Part shown: piece after piece, positions 12,299 through 25,200 of the stretch
Numbering within the stretch: position 1 is the first letter of the stretch
How the letters are laid out: every line of letters starts with the position of its first letter
Assembly: GCF_019578655.1 (NCBI RefSeq)
Contig: NC_063258.1
Span: forward strand, 15,194,802-15,258,801
Source: Ricinus communis
Lineage: Eukaryota > Streptophyta > Magnoliopsida > Malpighiales > Euphorbiaceae
Direction of reading: 5' to 3'
DNA: 64,000 nucleotides
Made by a program: the position numbers and the translations under genes
The notes under the pieces: generated by a model
The model's database searches: none
Seen by the model: the letters and a program-made list of their open reading frames with translations, nothing else
Told to the model about the DNA's origin: nothing

Positions 12299-12596
12299 CC
12301 ACTTATCACTCTCTTTAAGGTGCCAATTGTCCTTATAACTTTCCTCCCCATACAACCTTCACTATAAATTCTATCAGTCAATTAACCCCTTACTCAAAGT
12401 TATACTACAAATAACTCCTCTAACTATCCTTACAATTTTGTCCTTACTTAATTGAAATACCCATAAACTCTACTACACTCATATATCCTTCTACCACTTA
12501 ATATAGTGAAAGTTGTTACATAAAATTATGATGCAGATAACATGTTTAATGATATGCTAATGCATATTAATTATTATTTAAAATACGGCTGTGACA

Positions 12597-13345
12597 GCCG
12601 CTTCCATGCGCTTTCACTCAACTGGCATCTGGAGCTGGTCTATTTTCTTGGCCAAGAGCTCCACCTGAGCTACCAAGGCTACTATAGAATCTAATTGGTT
12701 AACCACCCCTTGTACCTCTTCCAGGCATCATACATGTTCTCATCATTGAATTGCACAAAAGAAGATATGTCATTTCTCAATCTAGTGGTTTTAGCAGGAG
12801 GAAAGTACTTATATAAGAACTTCTCAGCCAAAGAACTCCATGTTATAATAGTGTTGGCTGGGAGTGACTGCAACCATCTCTTCGCTCGGTCCCTCAAAGA
12901 AAATGGAAACAGCCTCAACTGAATGGCATCATTAGTCGTTCCATTTATCTTAAAGGTATCACAGATCTCCAAGAAATTATCTATGTGAGCAGTTTGGGTC
13001 CTCGCTCGGTAGTCCCCTAAATTGTACACTATTCTGGACCATTTGTATCACATTCGGCTTTATCTCGAAGTTATTAGCTGCCACAGGTGGTCGCAATATA
13101 CTCGTCTATGTCCCTGCAAGAGAAGGTATAGCAAACTCGTACATTGTCCAGTTTTCATTCGTAGCCTAGTTCTTGTTATTGTCTCCCATCTTTGTTGGTC
13201 TATTCACAAGGGCTTCAATCTCTATTCGTGCCTCCTCTTCTTCTTGTATACGCTTCCTCAAAAGACAGAGGGATCGCTCTAGTTCAGCAAGAGGGTATAT
13301 AGGTGTAGGATTAGAGCTCCTGGTCATAAACTACCTGAAATTAAG
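12597..13345 (-). pseudogene. Broken gag of a Tat/Athila-type gypsy element
   Basis: The frame at 13,029-12,691 is a clear Tat/Athila capsid segment. It includes [40 protein letters not shown], a SLP..TITTW-like block, FLYKYFPPAKTTRLRNDI and YDAWKRYKGWL. Upstream, beyond a frameshift near 13,025, is a [12 protein letters not shown] motif. Farther upstream are EEEEARIEIEALV and a MGDNN start-like stretch near 13,190. Downstream is LDSIVALVAQVELLAKKIDQ near 12,690-12,630. The protein would package element RNA. Frameshifts and stops make it non-functional, and the rest of gag and pol is absent or cut off by the segment ending at 12,596. Confidence 0.88.
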
Positions 13346-13460
13346 AGGCATCAACTAATGAACACAGAAATGAATAAAAGAATAAAGAATCAAAAGACAC
13401 AAAACAACAATGGCTAGAGTAACACAAACACAAATTCACTCTAGTTCACACAAAGGGTTC

Positions 13461-13476
13461 TCCGGCAACGGCCCCA
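13461..13476 (-). other. Primer binding site, tRNA-Asp type (Tat/Athila element)
   Basis: The reverse complement reads TGGGGCCGTTGCCGGA. Tat/Athila elements commonly carry TGGCGCCGTTGCCGG here, complementary to a tRNA-Asp 3' end, so this copy differs by one base. It lies six bases inside the LTR end CTCATCA. Confidence 0.8.
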
Positions 13477-13482
13477 AAAACT

Positions 13483-14902
13483 TGATGAGCTATTGATGCA
13501 GCTACAATCTAAGACAATGAATTTATCGATGCAGACTAGCACTAATGGCGAGTATCAAGGTCGTATTCTCGGGAAAGGGTGAGCCTAGAACTACTCCAGT
13601 GTCTTATGCTATCTAACCTTAACTAATAGTGAAGAAGTTACTAATCTATGACTAGGGGCAAGTTAAATGATTAACTAAATGCCAAGCAATCTGCAAAGGT
13701 TTAATGAAACAATAAAGGAAAGAAAGCAAACCCAAGGGGGAATTAAACTAGTTTGATTCTAATAGAGGTGGAAATTAGATTGATTACCAATTATGATTAC
13801 GCATGAGTGAATTCCATATTGAATTCGAGTTCCCTCTCGAGAACACTGAATTCCTAAGCCTAAGAACCTAAACGACAGAATCTCTTCCTAACGATTGATT
13901 TTAGGTTAGCCTGAAGATCAATCCACTGCTATTAAGAGTTATTAATTCTTAATCCGACTAGTTAATTACCCTTATCTCTAGGTGATAATTAACCAGTACT
14001 TGCTATTCAAAATTCCAATTACAGAAAGCAATCTAAAGAACACAATTCACAATGTCTCATGAATAATGCGATATCTTATTAATACTGAAGGCAAGAAGAA
14101 TACAAGAATTGATAATTAAAATCTCATAAACATGAAGTACAATCCAATAAACAAAGGAACCCTAATGGGTTCAGCAGCTCTAGCTACTCATGCTAATGAA
14201 TAAAACAAAATAAAGAACAAATGCAAAAGAGAAAATTGGAAACATGTACACCCTTCTTCTTCAAATCAGGTGAACAGTCTTTAGTCTCCAAATCTGAATA
14301 ATGAACCTCTAATTGCCTCTTGAATACCTTAAAATCCATTCTTAATCTTTAATGCGATGCTTGAACCATTGAAATATGTCCTTCAATGCGTGAAAATAGT
14401 CTCTTAAATTCAAGCATCGAAGGTTAAAAATGTTGAACCCCTCAAAATAAAGCGAAATAGCCTATATAATTATTTTAGCATGGTTGTGGTCAAGCCCGTG
14501 CTGGTCAGCACAGGCCGAGTCCAGGGTGTACTCAAGTTTCGAGTCCAAAATCAACCCCTTGCTCCCTAACCGTACCCTTGCCGGTGCTGAGCCACCACGG
14601 GCTGTGCTGGAGACCGTGGTGGCCTCGGAAACCATGCTAAAAAGCCATATTTGAAGATCAAAGGCCAATGGTTCAGCAGGGTTAGAGTCTAGGCCGTGCT
14701 CAACCTTGAAGTGCGAGCCTTTGTCCAATTTTAATGAATTCCAGTTTGTTTTCACACGTATCACCCTCAACACTAATAATGTGCATTAATGATCACCTAA
14801 AACATGAAATGAACCAAAATACAGGTGATTCTGGCATAAAACAAGATAAATATGCACAAAAATGCAAGTAATTGGGCATATAAACATGTGTAACACAATG
14901 CA
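13483..14902 (-). mobile_element. 5' LTR of the Tat/Athila-type element
   Basis: The LTR starts at TGATGAGC next to the primer binding site and extends rightward. On the reverse strand the distal part carries GC-richer phrases such as 'gagcacggcc' and 'agcccgtggtgg' (about 14,600-14,700), a style I associate with Tat-type LTRs. The right boundary is uncertain. I chose 'aatgca' at 14,902 as a plausible end. No partner LTR lies in the window. A 103-codon frame at 14,462-14,773 lies inside it and is not a gene. Confidence 0.65.
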
Positions 14903-15208
14903 GATCACTATGCTTGTGTTTAAATTTATTCGATTTAATGCTTAGACTTAGCTATATAGAAGAGAATAAAGAACTTGTGATTTCTTTCCTTATTGGATCT
15001 AAAGTCTTACCTATATTCTCATTTTGTTTGTTTCTTTTGTGTCTCTCTCTAATCTCTATCTAGTATGTTGGTTTGGTTTTCTATGGGGAGCATAAACACG
15101 AGTGTTGTTGTGTAAAAGTGCATGGAAGCGACAATCATAGGCACCGATCCAATGCTTCAGCGAATGCGAAGAAAGAAAATTAGTTAATCGTGTATTGATA
15201 TCGTTCTC
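14903..15208. other. Unassigned sequence before the satellite array
   Basis: A/T-rich with no recognised element. The last 40 bases ('gaagaaagaaaat') begin to resemble the satellite monomer start, so the array edge is gradual. Confidence 0.5.
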
Positions 15209-16436
15209 CGAAGAAAGAAAATAACCCCGTAAAAGGTGTATATTTGTTGATATAAGAAAAATAATCCCGTAAAATGTATATATCTATGATTTTGCGAAAA
15301 CAACCCCATAATAGTGGTAATAATTTAATATGAGAAAATGACCCCGTAAAAGTGGTATATTTATCATATAAGAGAATAATCCCATAAAGCGTGTATATCT
15401 ATGAATCTGAGAAAATAACCCTGTAAAAGTAGTGTAGTTGCGAGTCTGAGATAACAGCCTCGTAGCAGGGGTAAATTTTTTAATCTGAAAAAACAACCCC
15501 GTAATGCTGGGATATTTATCAATCGGAGAAAATAACCCCGTAATTTTGGTATATTTGTGAATATAAGAAAACAACCACTTAAATGGGTTAATTTTATAAT
15601 ATGAGAAAACAATCCTCTAAAAGGGGTATATTTGTTAACATAAGAAAATAACTCCATAAAACGTGTATATTTATGAATTTGAGAAAACAATCCCATAATA
15701 GTGCTAATAATATAATATGAGAAGACGACCCTGTAAAAGTGGTATATTTATCAATATAAGAAAATAACCCCGTAAAACATGTATATTTATGAATCTGAGA
15801 AAACAACCTCGTACAAGTAGTGTAATTGCGAGTCTAAGAAAACAGGCTCGTAGAACGGGTAAATTTTTTAATATGAGAAAACATCCTCGTAAAGGGATAA
15901 ATTTTTTAATATGTGAAAATTTACGGGGATATTTATGAATCTGAGGATATAACCCCGTAATTGTGGTATATTTGCGAGTATGAGAAAACAACCCCTAAAT
16001 GGGTTAATTTTATAGTATGAAAAAAATAATCCCGTAAAAGGGGTATATTTGTCAATATAATAAAGTAACTCCATAAAAGTGGTATATTTGTAATTATAAG
16101 AAAATAGTCCTAGAAAACGTGTATATTTATAAATATGAGAAAACAACCCCATAAAAGTAGTGTAATTGCGAGTCTAAGAAAACAACCTCGTAGAAGGGGT
16201 AAATTTTTTAATATGAGAAAACAACCCCGTAGTACGGGGTTATTTATAAATCGGAGAAAATAACCGCGTAATTTTGGTATATTTATGAGTATTGTATGAT
16301 AAAACAACCCTCGTAATTTTGATATATATATATTTTTTAATATGAGTAAACAGCCTCATAGAATGGGTAAATTTTTTAATATGTGAAAACAATCCTGTAA
16401 TACTCGGATATTTATGAATCTAAGGAAATAACCTGT
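15209..16436 (+). repeat. Satellite array, block 1 (left edge), 39-bp monomers
   Basis: This block is the array's left edge. The monomer is 39 bp and starts GAAAAYAACCCCGTAAAA. Downstream, eleven distinct monomer types recur in fixed order, summing to about 427 bp. Diagnostic second halves: U1 'aggggtatatttgtcaatat'; U2 'cgtgtatatttatgaattt'; U3 'gtgctaataatttaatat' (38 bp); U4 begins 'gaaaacgacc'; U5 'catgtatatttatgaatct'; U6 'agtagtgtaattgcgagt'; U7 'ggggtaaattttttaatat'; U8 'taagaggggtatatttata'; U9 'cggggatatttatcaatc'; U10 'ttttggtatatttgtgag'; U11 'cttaaatgggttaatttt' (38 bp). In this edge block types are shuffled and diverged, as is usual at satellite margins. No transcription or protein signal. 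Confidence 0.95.
16432..16436. repeat. Target-site duplication (left) of solo LTR 1
   Basis: CCTGT here pairs with CCCGT at 19,285-19,289 (4 of 5 bases). Removing the LTR rejoins a normal U10 monomer ('gaaataaccccgtaattgtgg'). Confidence 0.85.
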
Positions 16437-19284
16437 TGTAATACCCGAAATTTTTATATTTAATAATAATTATATTAATAATGAGTTTTTTATTTGAATT
16501 AATTTTATTTTATCTTTATTTGGTCTAGTTGGAATGATTTAAATTCAAAGTTTGAATTTTAGTATTAGACGAATAAATGAGTTATTTTTCTATACCCAAT
16601 TAGTTTGAAATTTTAAGAAATTAATCAAGTAAATTATTTGAAGGGTAAATTATATTTTTGGTTATTCTAATTTTTTCAATGTATATGTAATATATACATA
16701 AATAAAAATATATATTGGAAAATTATGGTAGAAATTGTAAAGGATGTTTTATTAAAAGAATTTTGGAGAAATTGGAAATTTATTTTGGAATAAGGATTAA
16801 AAGTATAATTTCATTAATATGGGGTTTTAGTGGAAATTTGTAAGTTTGGTACTTTTTGTAAATAAATATTTCTGTCAGGGGTATATATGTAATTGTGTAT
16901 TTCCAATAATTCTAATTTGGCCCAAATTAAATAGTTAGGGGCTAAATTGAAAGGCTAAAAGAAAGTTTAGGGGTTAAATTGAAATTTTGCTGGACGAAAT
17001 TGTAAGTAATTAAAAGAGTTAAGGGACTAAATTATAATAAGGAAAAGTTGAGGGACCAATTGTCGATATAGAAGAAAGGAAAGAAGAGAGTGTCGGGGAG
17101 AGAGAAAGAAGATCGAGGAAGATGGTCGAAGAAGAAGAAGGGGAAGGCGGCGGCATGCGTCGTCGGTGGCGGCTTCAGTCACGGTGGCCGTCGAGGCGGC
17201 AGTAGGCGGCGGGCGAGAAGCGGGGAATCACGCGTAGGAGTAGTGGCTTCCGGAGGGCATTCCAGCCGTTTCCGGCTGATCTCGGTGGCGATCGGCTCCC
17301 CTTGGAGAGAGCTAACTTTTGGCGGTGGCAACGTCAGTTTTGGTGGCCGGAGGAGGGAGTTCTGACAAAGTAGGTGGCAGCCACATTTTTCAGCTTTTCC
17401 GGCGAGCTCTGACAGAGGATGGACGATCGGAGGACGTATCCCGACTCTCCTCAGCTCAAGCTTCGCAATGGCACTGGTTTCGTGACGATCGGACTTCATT
17501 TGCGAATCGACGGTCGAGATCGTCCGCAAATCTCTCTGGATGATCGGGGTCAGATCTGAAAATCAGAAGCAGGGATCCATCAGCGCGTCGTTTCAAGTCT
17601 GATGGTATGCTCGGATCGTCAATCGGACTCCGACGGCCGGAGGCAAGTCGACCGAGCGATCGAGCTCTTTGGTAATTTTCTCTGGCCCGCTAATTTAAGA
17701 ATTCTTTGATTTAATTTATGCTTATTGATTGTGTTGAGTATTAGATGATATTTATGAGTCAAAAATAATTGTCTGTCGGTTTGCCTGTCCTTGTGTTTTG
17801 TGCTGTGTGGCGGGAAAATAGTAAAGTCTGGGGACCCGACTCTTGTTGTTTTGAATTGTTGGATATTTGAAGTGCTTTTCTGGCAGGTCCTGGACTCATT
17901 TTACGGGGGTAAATGTCCGTGTTTTAGGGGAGGTTCTGCCAAATTTTTGGTAGAATTCTTGCAAGTCGAGATTCTTAGACAATCAGTCCTAGGAATCTAG
18001 ACCTAGGATTAATGGTCAATTGTTTCAGCGTTTTGATATATTATTTTCCGTGATTAAATAATCCGTCTGTTCGGCTCGCTCCAACCGAGGCACCAGAGTA
18101 GAGCTAGGAGGTCGCCAATCTGTGAGTTAAAGTCACTTAATCGTTGCACTATTGCTAAGTCTCGATTTAATATGCTATTTTAGAAATTTATGCTCGTTAT
18201 GATTATTAGTATCGCAATATAAATAATTTCACTTGATTATTAATTATTGAAAATAATGTAATTATTATTATTAGTAACGTTATAATAATGCAAATATTAT
18301 TATTTTTCCACACGAATTGCACGTTGCTTTACCCTAAATTTTTTAATCTTTATTTCGATATGTGTTTAATAATTTTGCTAGACCATGATTATTATTATAT
18401 TTGTTGAATGTGATTTGGGAATGTGGCTTTCGTAGAACATGCCACCTGATGGGTTACATCAGGACCTCGTGCGTACCGGTAATGATCATGGACAGGGAAT
18501 AAGATTATTATGAGTTTTGCCCTGGTCGAGCATGGCTCTCTAGGCTGATTTGAGTAAATTGTCGGAGGTAAGGTCCTTGGTCGAGCATTGCTCTCTAGGC
18601 GCCGGCTTATTTGGATACTTAAGTGACCAGACTGGAGGTAAGGTCCCTGGTCGAGCATTGCTCTCTAGGCGCCAGTCTCATTGGATTAAGAGAGCCAAAA
18701 GGCTACTAGAATTTGGGGTTAGGGTTCTACTGAGCCACTTGTCCCATAAAAGTAAAAATATATTTTTATTTCTTTATTTTTTTTATTATGGTATGATTAT
18801 ATTATGATTTGTATTTATGTTTAGGGTTTGATATACTGATTCAAATAATTAATATTTTCTATGAAGACTGCAATAAACTCTAGATTATTTGATTTTAACT
18901 CATGCTCGAGACTGACAGTCTCAATTTACTTTTCTTTCAGATTCGTGACTGTTAGTCTTCCCGCAACTCTTGATCAGTAACCAGACTCCTTCATCATCGG
19001 GTGGTGCATTCGATTTGGTATGTTAATTTGTAAAATCTTAGATTCTCCGCAGTAGTAATAGTAGATGTATCAGTTGTAATTTCTGTAGTTTCGAGTCTCG
19101 CCTAATTTTTCTGGCAGACCGAATTAGTTATGTAAAATCTAATTGTTAAGATAATTGTGGCATCAGAAAAATGAGATTGAGATTTATTTAAGTCAGTGAG
19201 TGTCAGGCTTACTACGGGATTCGGTAGCCTTACGCCTACCCATTCCCTAGTGCCAGTCACGGGCCCACAGATGGGGTCGTGACA
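16437..19284 (+). mobile_element. Solo LTR 1 (chromovirus), inserted in the satellite
   Basis: 2,848 bp from TGTAATACCCGAAAT to GGGTCGTGACA, with satellite directly on both sides and no internal region, so it is a solo LTR left by recombination. It contains a purine-rich stretch near 17,085-17,140, a GC-rich island at about 17,140-17,660, and three copies of a 'gagcattgctctctaggc' motif at about 18,530, 18,578 and 18,651. It is more diverged from the elements at 46,243 and 53,210 than those are from each other, so it is the older insertion. Open frames in the GC-rich island also occur in the other LTR copies and are not host genes. Confidence 0.93.
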
Positions 19285-22200
19285 CCCGTAATTGTGGTAT
19301 ATTTGTGAGTATGAGAAAAAAACCCCTTAAATAGGTTAATTTTATAATATGAGAAAACAACCCCGTAAAAGGGGTATATTTGTCGATATAAGAAAATAAC
19401 CCCGTAAAAAGTGTATATTTATAAATTTGAGAAAACAACCTCATAATAGTGCTACTAATTTAATATGAGAAAACGACCCCGTAAACGTGGTATATTTATC
19501 AATATAAAAAAAAAACCCTGTAAAACTTATATATTTATGAATTTGAGAAAACAACCCTGTAAAAGTAGTGTAATTGCGAATATAAGAAAACGGCCTCGTA
19601 GAACGGGTAAATTTTTTAATATGAGAAAACAACCCTGTAAGAGGGGTATATTTATAAATATTAGAAAAACCGTAATAACGGGATATTTAGCAATCGGAAA
19701 AAATAACTCCGTAATTTTGGTATATTTGTGAGTATGAGAAAATAACCCCTTAAAATGTGTATATTTATGAATATGACAAAACAACCCCGTAAAAGGGGTA
19801 CATTTATATAAGAAAATAACTCTGTAAAAGTGGTATATTTATCAATTTAAGAAAATAACCCCGTAAAACATATATATTTTTGAATTTGAGAAAACAACCC
19901 TGTAATGCGGGAAATTTATCAATTGGAGAAAATAACCCCATAATTTGGATATATTTGTGAGTATGAGAAAACAACCCCTTAAATGGGATAATTTTATAAT
20001 ATAAGAAAACAACTCCGTAAAAGGGGTATATTTGTCAATATAAGAAAATTACCTTGTAAAATGTATATATTTATGAATTTGAGAAAATAACCCCGTAAAA
20101 GTAATGTAATTGCGAATCTGAGAAAACAGCCTCGTAGAAGGGATAAATTTTTTAATATGAAAAAATAACCCCGTAATACGGGATATTTGTAAATCGGAGA
20201 AAATAACTCCGTAATTTTGGTATATTTGTGAGTATGAGAATATAACCCGTTAAATGGAGTAATTTTATAATATCAGAAAATAACCCCGTAAAAGGGGTAT
20301 ATTTGCCAATATAAGAAAATGTTATCGTAAAAAACGTGTATATTTATCAATACAAGAAAATAACCCCGCAAAATGTGTATATTTATGAATATGAGAAACA
20401 ACCCCATAAAAGTAGTGTAATCGCGAGTCTTAGAAAACAACATCGTAGAATGGGTAAATTTTTTAATATGAGAAAACAACCCCGTAATACGGGGATATTT
20501 ATCAATCGGAGAAAATAACCCCGTAATTTTGGTATATTTGTGAGTATGAGAAAACAACCCCTTAAATGGGTTAATTTTATAATATGACAGAACAACGACG
20601 TAAAAGGGGTATATTTGTCGATAAAAGAAAATAACTCATATATTTATAAATCGGAGAAAACAACCCCGTAAAAGTAGTGTAATTGTGAGTCTGAGAAAAC
20701 AGCCTCGTAGAAGGGTTAAATTTTTTAATATGAGAAAACAACCCCGTAAGAAGGGTATATTTATAAATATTAGAAAACAACCCCTAATATGGGAATATTT
20801 ATCAATCGAAGAAAATAATCCCGTAATTTTAATATATTTCTGAGTATGAGAAAATAACCCCTTAAATGTGTTAATTTTAGAATATAAGAAAACAACCCGT
20901 AGAAGGGGTAAATTTTTTAATATGTGAAAATAACCACGTAATGCGGGGATATTTATGAATCTGAGGAGATAACCCCGTAAAAGTACTGTAATTACGAGTT
21001 TTAAAAAACGGCCTCGTAGAACGGGTAAATTTTTTAATATAAGAAACAACCCATAATACGGGGATATTTATCAAACAGAGAAAATAACCCCGTAATTTTT
21101 GTGTATTTGTGAGTATAAAAAAACAACCCCTTAAATAGGTTAATTTTATAGTATGAGAGAACAACCCCGTAAAAGGGGTATATTTGTCAACATAAACAAA
21201 TAATACCATAAAACGTGTATATTTATGAATTTGAGAAAACAACCCCATATTAGTGCTAATAATCTAATATGAGAAAACGACCCGGTAAAAGTGGTATATT
21301 TATCAATATAAGAAAATAACCCCGTAAAACATGTATATTTATGAATTTGAGAAAACAATCCCGTAAAAGTAGTGTGATTGCATAGAAGGAGTAAATTTTT
21401 GAATATGACAAACTAATCCCGTAACAGGGGTATATTTATAAATATGAGAAAACAACCCCATAATACTGGGATATTTATTAATCGGAGAAAATAACCCCGT
21501 AATTTTTGTGTATTTGTGAGTATGAAAAAACAACCCCTTAAATAGGTTAATTTTATAGTGTGAGAGAACAACCCCGTAAAAGGGATATATTTGTCAACAT
21601 AAACAAATAACACCATAAAATGTGTATATTTATGAATTTGAGAAAACAACCCCATATTAGTGCTAATAATTTAATATGAGAAAACGACCCAGTAAAAGTG
21701 GTATATTTATCAATATAAGAAAATAACCCCGTAAAACATGTATATTTATGAATTTGAGAAAACAATCCCGTAAAAGTAGTGTAATTGAGTAGAAGGGGTA
21801 AATTTTTTAATATGACAAACTAACCCCGTAAGAGGGGTATATTTATAAATATGAGAAAACAACCCCATAATCCTGGGATATTTATTAATCGGAGAAAATA
21901 ACCCCTTAATTTGGTTATATTTGTGAGTATGAGAAAACAACCCCTTAAATTGATTAATTTTATAATATGAGAAAACAACCACAAAAAAGGGGTATATCTG
22001 TCGATATAAGAAAGTAACTTTGTAAAATGTGTATATTTATAAATCTGAAAAAACAACCCCGTAAAAGTAGTGTAATTGCGAGTCTGAGAAAATATCGTAG
22101 AATGGGTAAATTTTTTAATATGAGAAAATAATAAATATTAGAAAATAACCCCGTACTAAGGGGATATTTAGCAATTGGAGAAAATAACCCCGTAATTTTG

Positions 22201-25200
22201 GTATATTTATGAGTATGAGAGAACAACCCCTTAAATGGGTTAATTTTATAATATGAGAAAACAACCCGTAAAAGAGGTATATTTGTCAATATAAGAAAAT
22301 AACCATGTAAAAGTGGTATTTTTATCAACATTAGAAAATAACCCCGTAAGACGTGTATATTTATGAACATGAGAAAACGACCCCGTAAAAATAGTATAAT
22401 TGCGAGTCTGAGAAAACAGCTTCGTAGAAGGGGTAAATTTTTTAATATGAGAAAACAACCCCATAGTACGGGGATATTTATCAATCAGAGAAAATAACCC
22501 CTATTTTGATATATTTGTGAGTATGAGAAAACAACCCCTTAACTGGGTTAATCTTATAATATGAGAAAACAACCCCGCAAATAGAGTATATCTGTCAATC
22601 TAAGAAAATAACCCCGTAAAAGTGGTATATTTATCAATATAAGAAAATAACCCCGTAAAATATGTATATTTATGAATCTGAGAAAATAAACCCGTAAAAG
22701 TAGTGTAACTACGAGTCTGAGAAAACAGCCTACTAGAAGGGGTTAATTTATTAATATGAGAAAACAACCCCATAATACGAGAATTTTTATCAATCAGAGA
22801 AAATAACCCTGTAAATATGGTATATTTGTGAATATGAGAAAACAGCCCCTTAAATGGGTTAATTTTATAGTATGACAAAACAACCCCGTAAAAGGAGTAT
22901 ATTTGTCCATATAAGAAAATAACCCCATAAAACATGTATATTTATGAATTTGAGAAAACAACCCCATAATAGTGCTAATAATTTAATATGAGAAAATGAC
23001 CCCGTAAAAGTCGTATATTTATCAATATAAGAAAATAACACCGTAAAATATGTATATTTATAAATCTTTGAAAACAACCCCGTAAAAGTAGTGTAATTGC
23101 GAGTTTGAGAAAACAGCCTCGCAGGAGTAAATTTTTTAATACGAGAAGAAACCCCGTTGTACGGGGATATTTATCAATCGAAAAAAATAACCCATTGGTA
23201 ATTCCATCAATTATTCGTTTATCAAAAAAATTTTGTTACATTTCTGCATATGAGAAAACAACCCCTTAAATGGGTTAATTTTATAATAAGAGAAAACAAC
23301 CCCGTAAAAAGGGCATATTTGTCGATATAAGAAAATAACTCCGTAAAACACGTATAATTATGAATTTGACAAAACAACCCCAGAATGGTGGTAATAATTT
23401 AATATGAGAAACGACCCCGTAAAAGTGGTATATTTCTCAATATAAGAAGATAACCTCGTAAAATGTGTATATTTATGAATATGAGAAAGCAATTCTATAA
23501 AAGTAGTGTAATTGCGAGTGTGAGAAAAGAGCCTCGTAGAACGGATAAATTTTTTAATATGAGAAAACAACCTCTTAAAAGAGGTAAATTTTTTAATATG
23601 TGAAAACAACCCCATAATATAGGAATATTTATGAATCTGTGGACATAAGCCCGTAATTGCGGTATATTTGTGCATATGGAAAAACAACCCCTTAATGGAT
23701 TAATTTTATAATATGATAAAACAACCCCGTAAAAGGGATATATTTGTCGATATAAGAACATAAGCCCGTAAAACGTGTATATTTATGAATTTGAGAAAAT
23801 CACCCTATAATAGTGCTTATAATTTAATATGAGAAAACGAACCCATAAAAGTGGTATATTTATCAATATAAGAAAATAACCTTGTAAAACATGTATATTT
23901 ATGAATCTGAGAAAATAACCTCGTAAAAGTAGTGTAATTGTGAGCCGGAGAAAACATCCTCGTAGAAGGGGTATATTTTTTAATATGAGAAAACAACCCC
24001 GTAATACGGGGATATTTATCAATCAGAGAAAATAACCCCGTAATTTTGGTATATTTGTGAGTATGAGAAAACAACCCCTTAAAAGGGTTAATTTTATAAT
24101 ATGAGAAAATAACCCCGTAAAAGATGTATATTTATCAACATAAGAAAATAACCCCATAAAACGTGTATATTTAAGAATTTGAGAAAACAATCCCATAATA
24201 GTGCTAATAATTTAATATGAGAAAACGACCATGTAGAAGTGGTATGTTTATCAATATAAGAAAATAACCCCGTAAAATATGTATATTTATGAATTTGACA
24301 AAAACAACCACGTAAAAGTAGTGTAATTGCGAGTCTAAGAAAACAAACTCGTAGAACGGGTAAATTTTTTAATATGAGAAAACAACCCCGTAAGACCGAT
24401 ATGTTTATAAGTATTAGAAAACAACCCCATAATATAGGGATATTTAGCAATCGGAGGAAATAAATCCCAAAATTTTGGTATATTTGTGATTATGAGAAAA
24501 CAATTCCTTAAATGGGTTAATTTTATAATATGAGAAAACAATACCATAAAAGGGGTAAATTTAAGTATTATATTTATCAATATAAGAAAATAACCATGTA
24601 AAACGTGTATTTATGAATATGAGAAAATAACTACGTAAAAGTAGTGTAATTGCAAGTCGAAGAAAACAGCCTCGTAGAAGGGGTAAATTTTTTAATATGA
24701 GAAAACAACCCTGTAATACGGGGATATTTATCGATCGGAGAAAATAACCACGTAATTTTGGTATATTGGTGAGTATGAGAAAACAACCCCTTAGATGGGT
24801 TAATTTTATAATATGAGAAAACAATCCTGTAAAAGGGGTATATTTGTCCATATAAGAAAATAACCCTGTAAAATGTTTATATTTATAAATTTGAGAAAGC
24901 AGCCCCAGAATAGTGCTAATAATTTAATATGTGAAAACGACCCCATAAAAGTGGCATATTTCTCAATAAAAGAAAATAATCTCGTAGAACGTGTAAATTT
25001 ATGCATATAAGAAAATAAACCCGTATAAGTAGTGTAATTGCGAGTCTGAGAAAATATCCTCATAGAAAGGGTAAACTTTTTAATATGACAAAACAACCCC
25101 ATAATACGAGGATATTAATGAATCTAAGAAAACAACCCGTAAAAGTAGTGTAATTATGACTTTGAGAAAATAGCCTCATAGAAGGGGTAAATATTTTAAT

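Larger units (their letters stand above)
11182..12596 (-). mobile_element. Probable solo LTR, reverse orientation, about 1.4 kb
   Basis: Bounded by TGTCACGCCC at the left and GGCTGTGACA at the right, an inverted pair TGTCAC...GTGACA typical of chromovirus-like LTRs. On the reverse strand there is a splice-donor-like AAGGTGAG near 12,060 and a pyrimidine-rich tract near 12,190, which suggests the LTR reads leftward. Flanks are ACCGA and GCCGC, only a partial target-duplication match, so the solo-LTR call is an inference. Its right edge abuts a Tat/Athila gag remnant, which it may have interrupted. Confidence 0.55.

Noticed and set aside
11182..12596. A firmly dated solo LTR with target duplication
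   Set aside because: The flanks ACCGA and GCCGC match only in part, so I kept it as probable rather than certain.
12691..13029. An intact retrotransposon capsid gene
   Set aside because: The frame holds only the middle of gag; upstream and downstream parts are in other frames with stops.
17090..17660. GC-rich frames of 74-116 codons as host genes (also 46,773-47,391; 55,005-55,597; 59,380-60,053)
   Set aside because: The same GC-rich island occurs in each LTR copy, with frames disrupted differently in each; it is LTR sequence.
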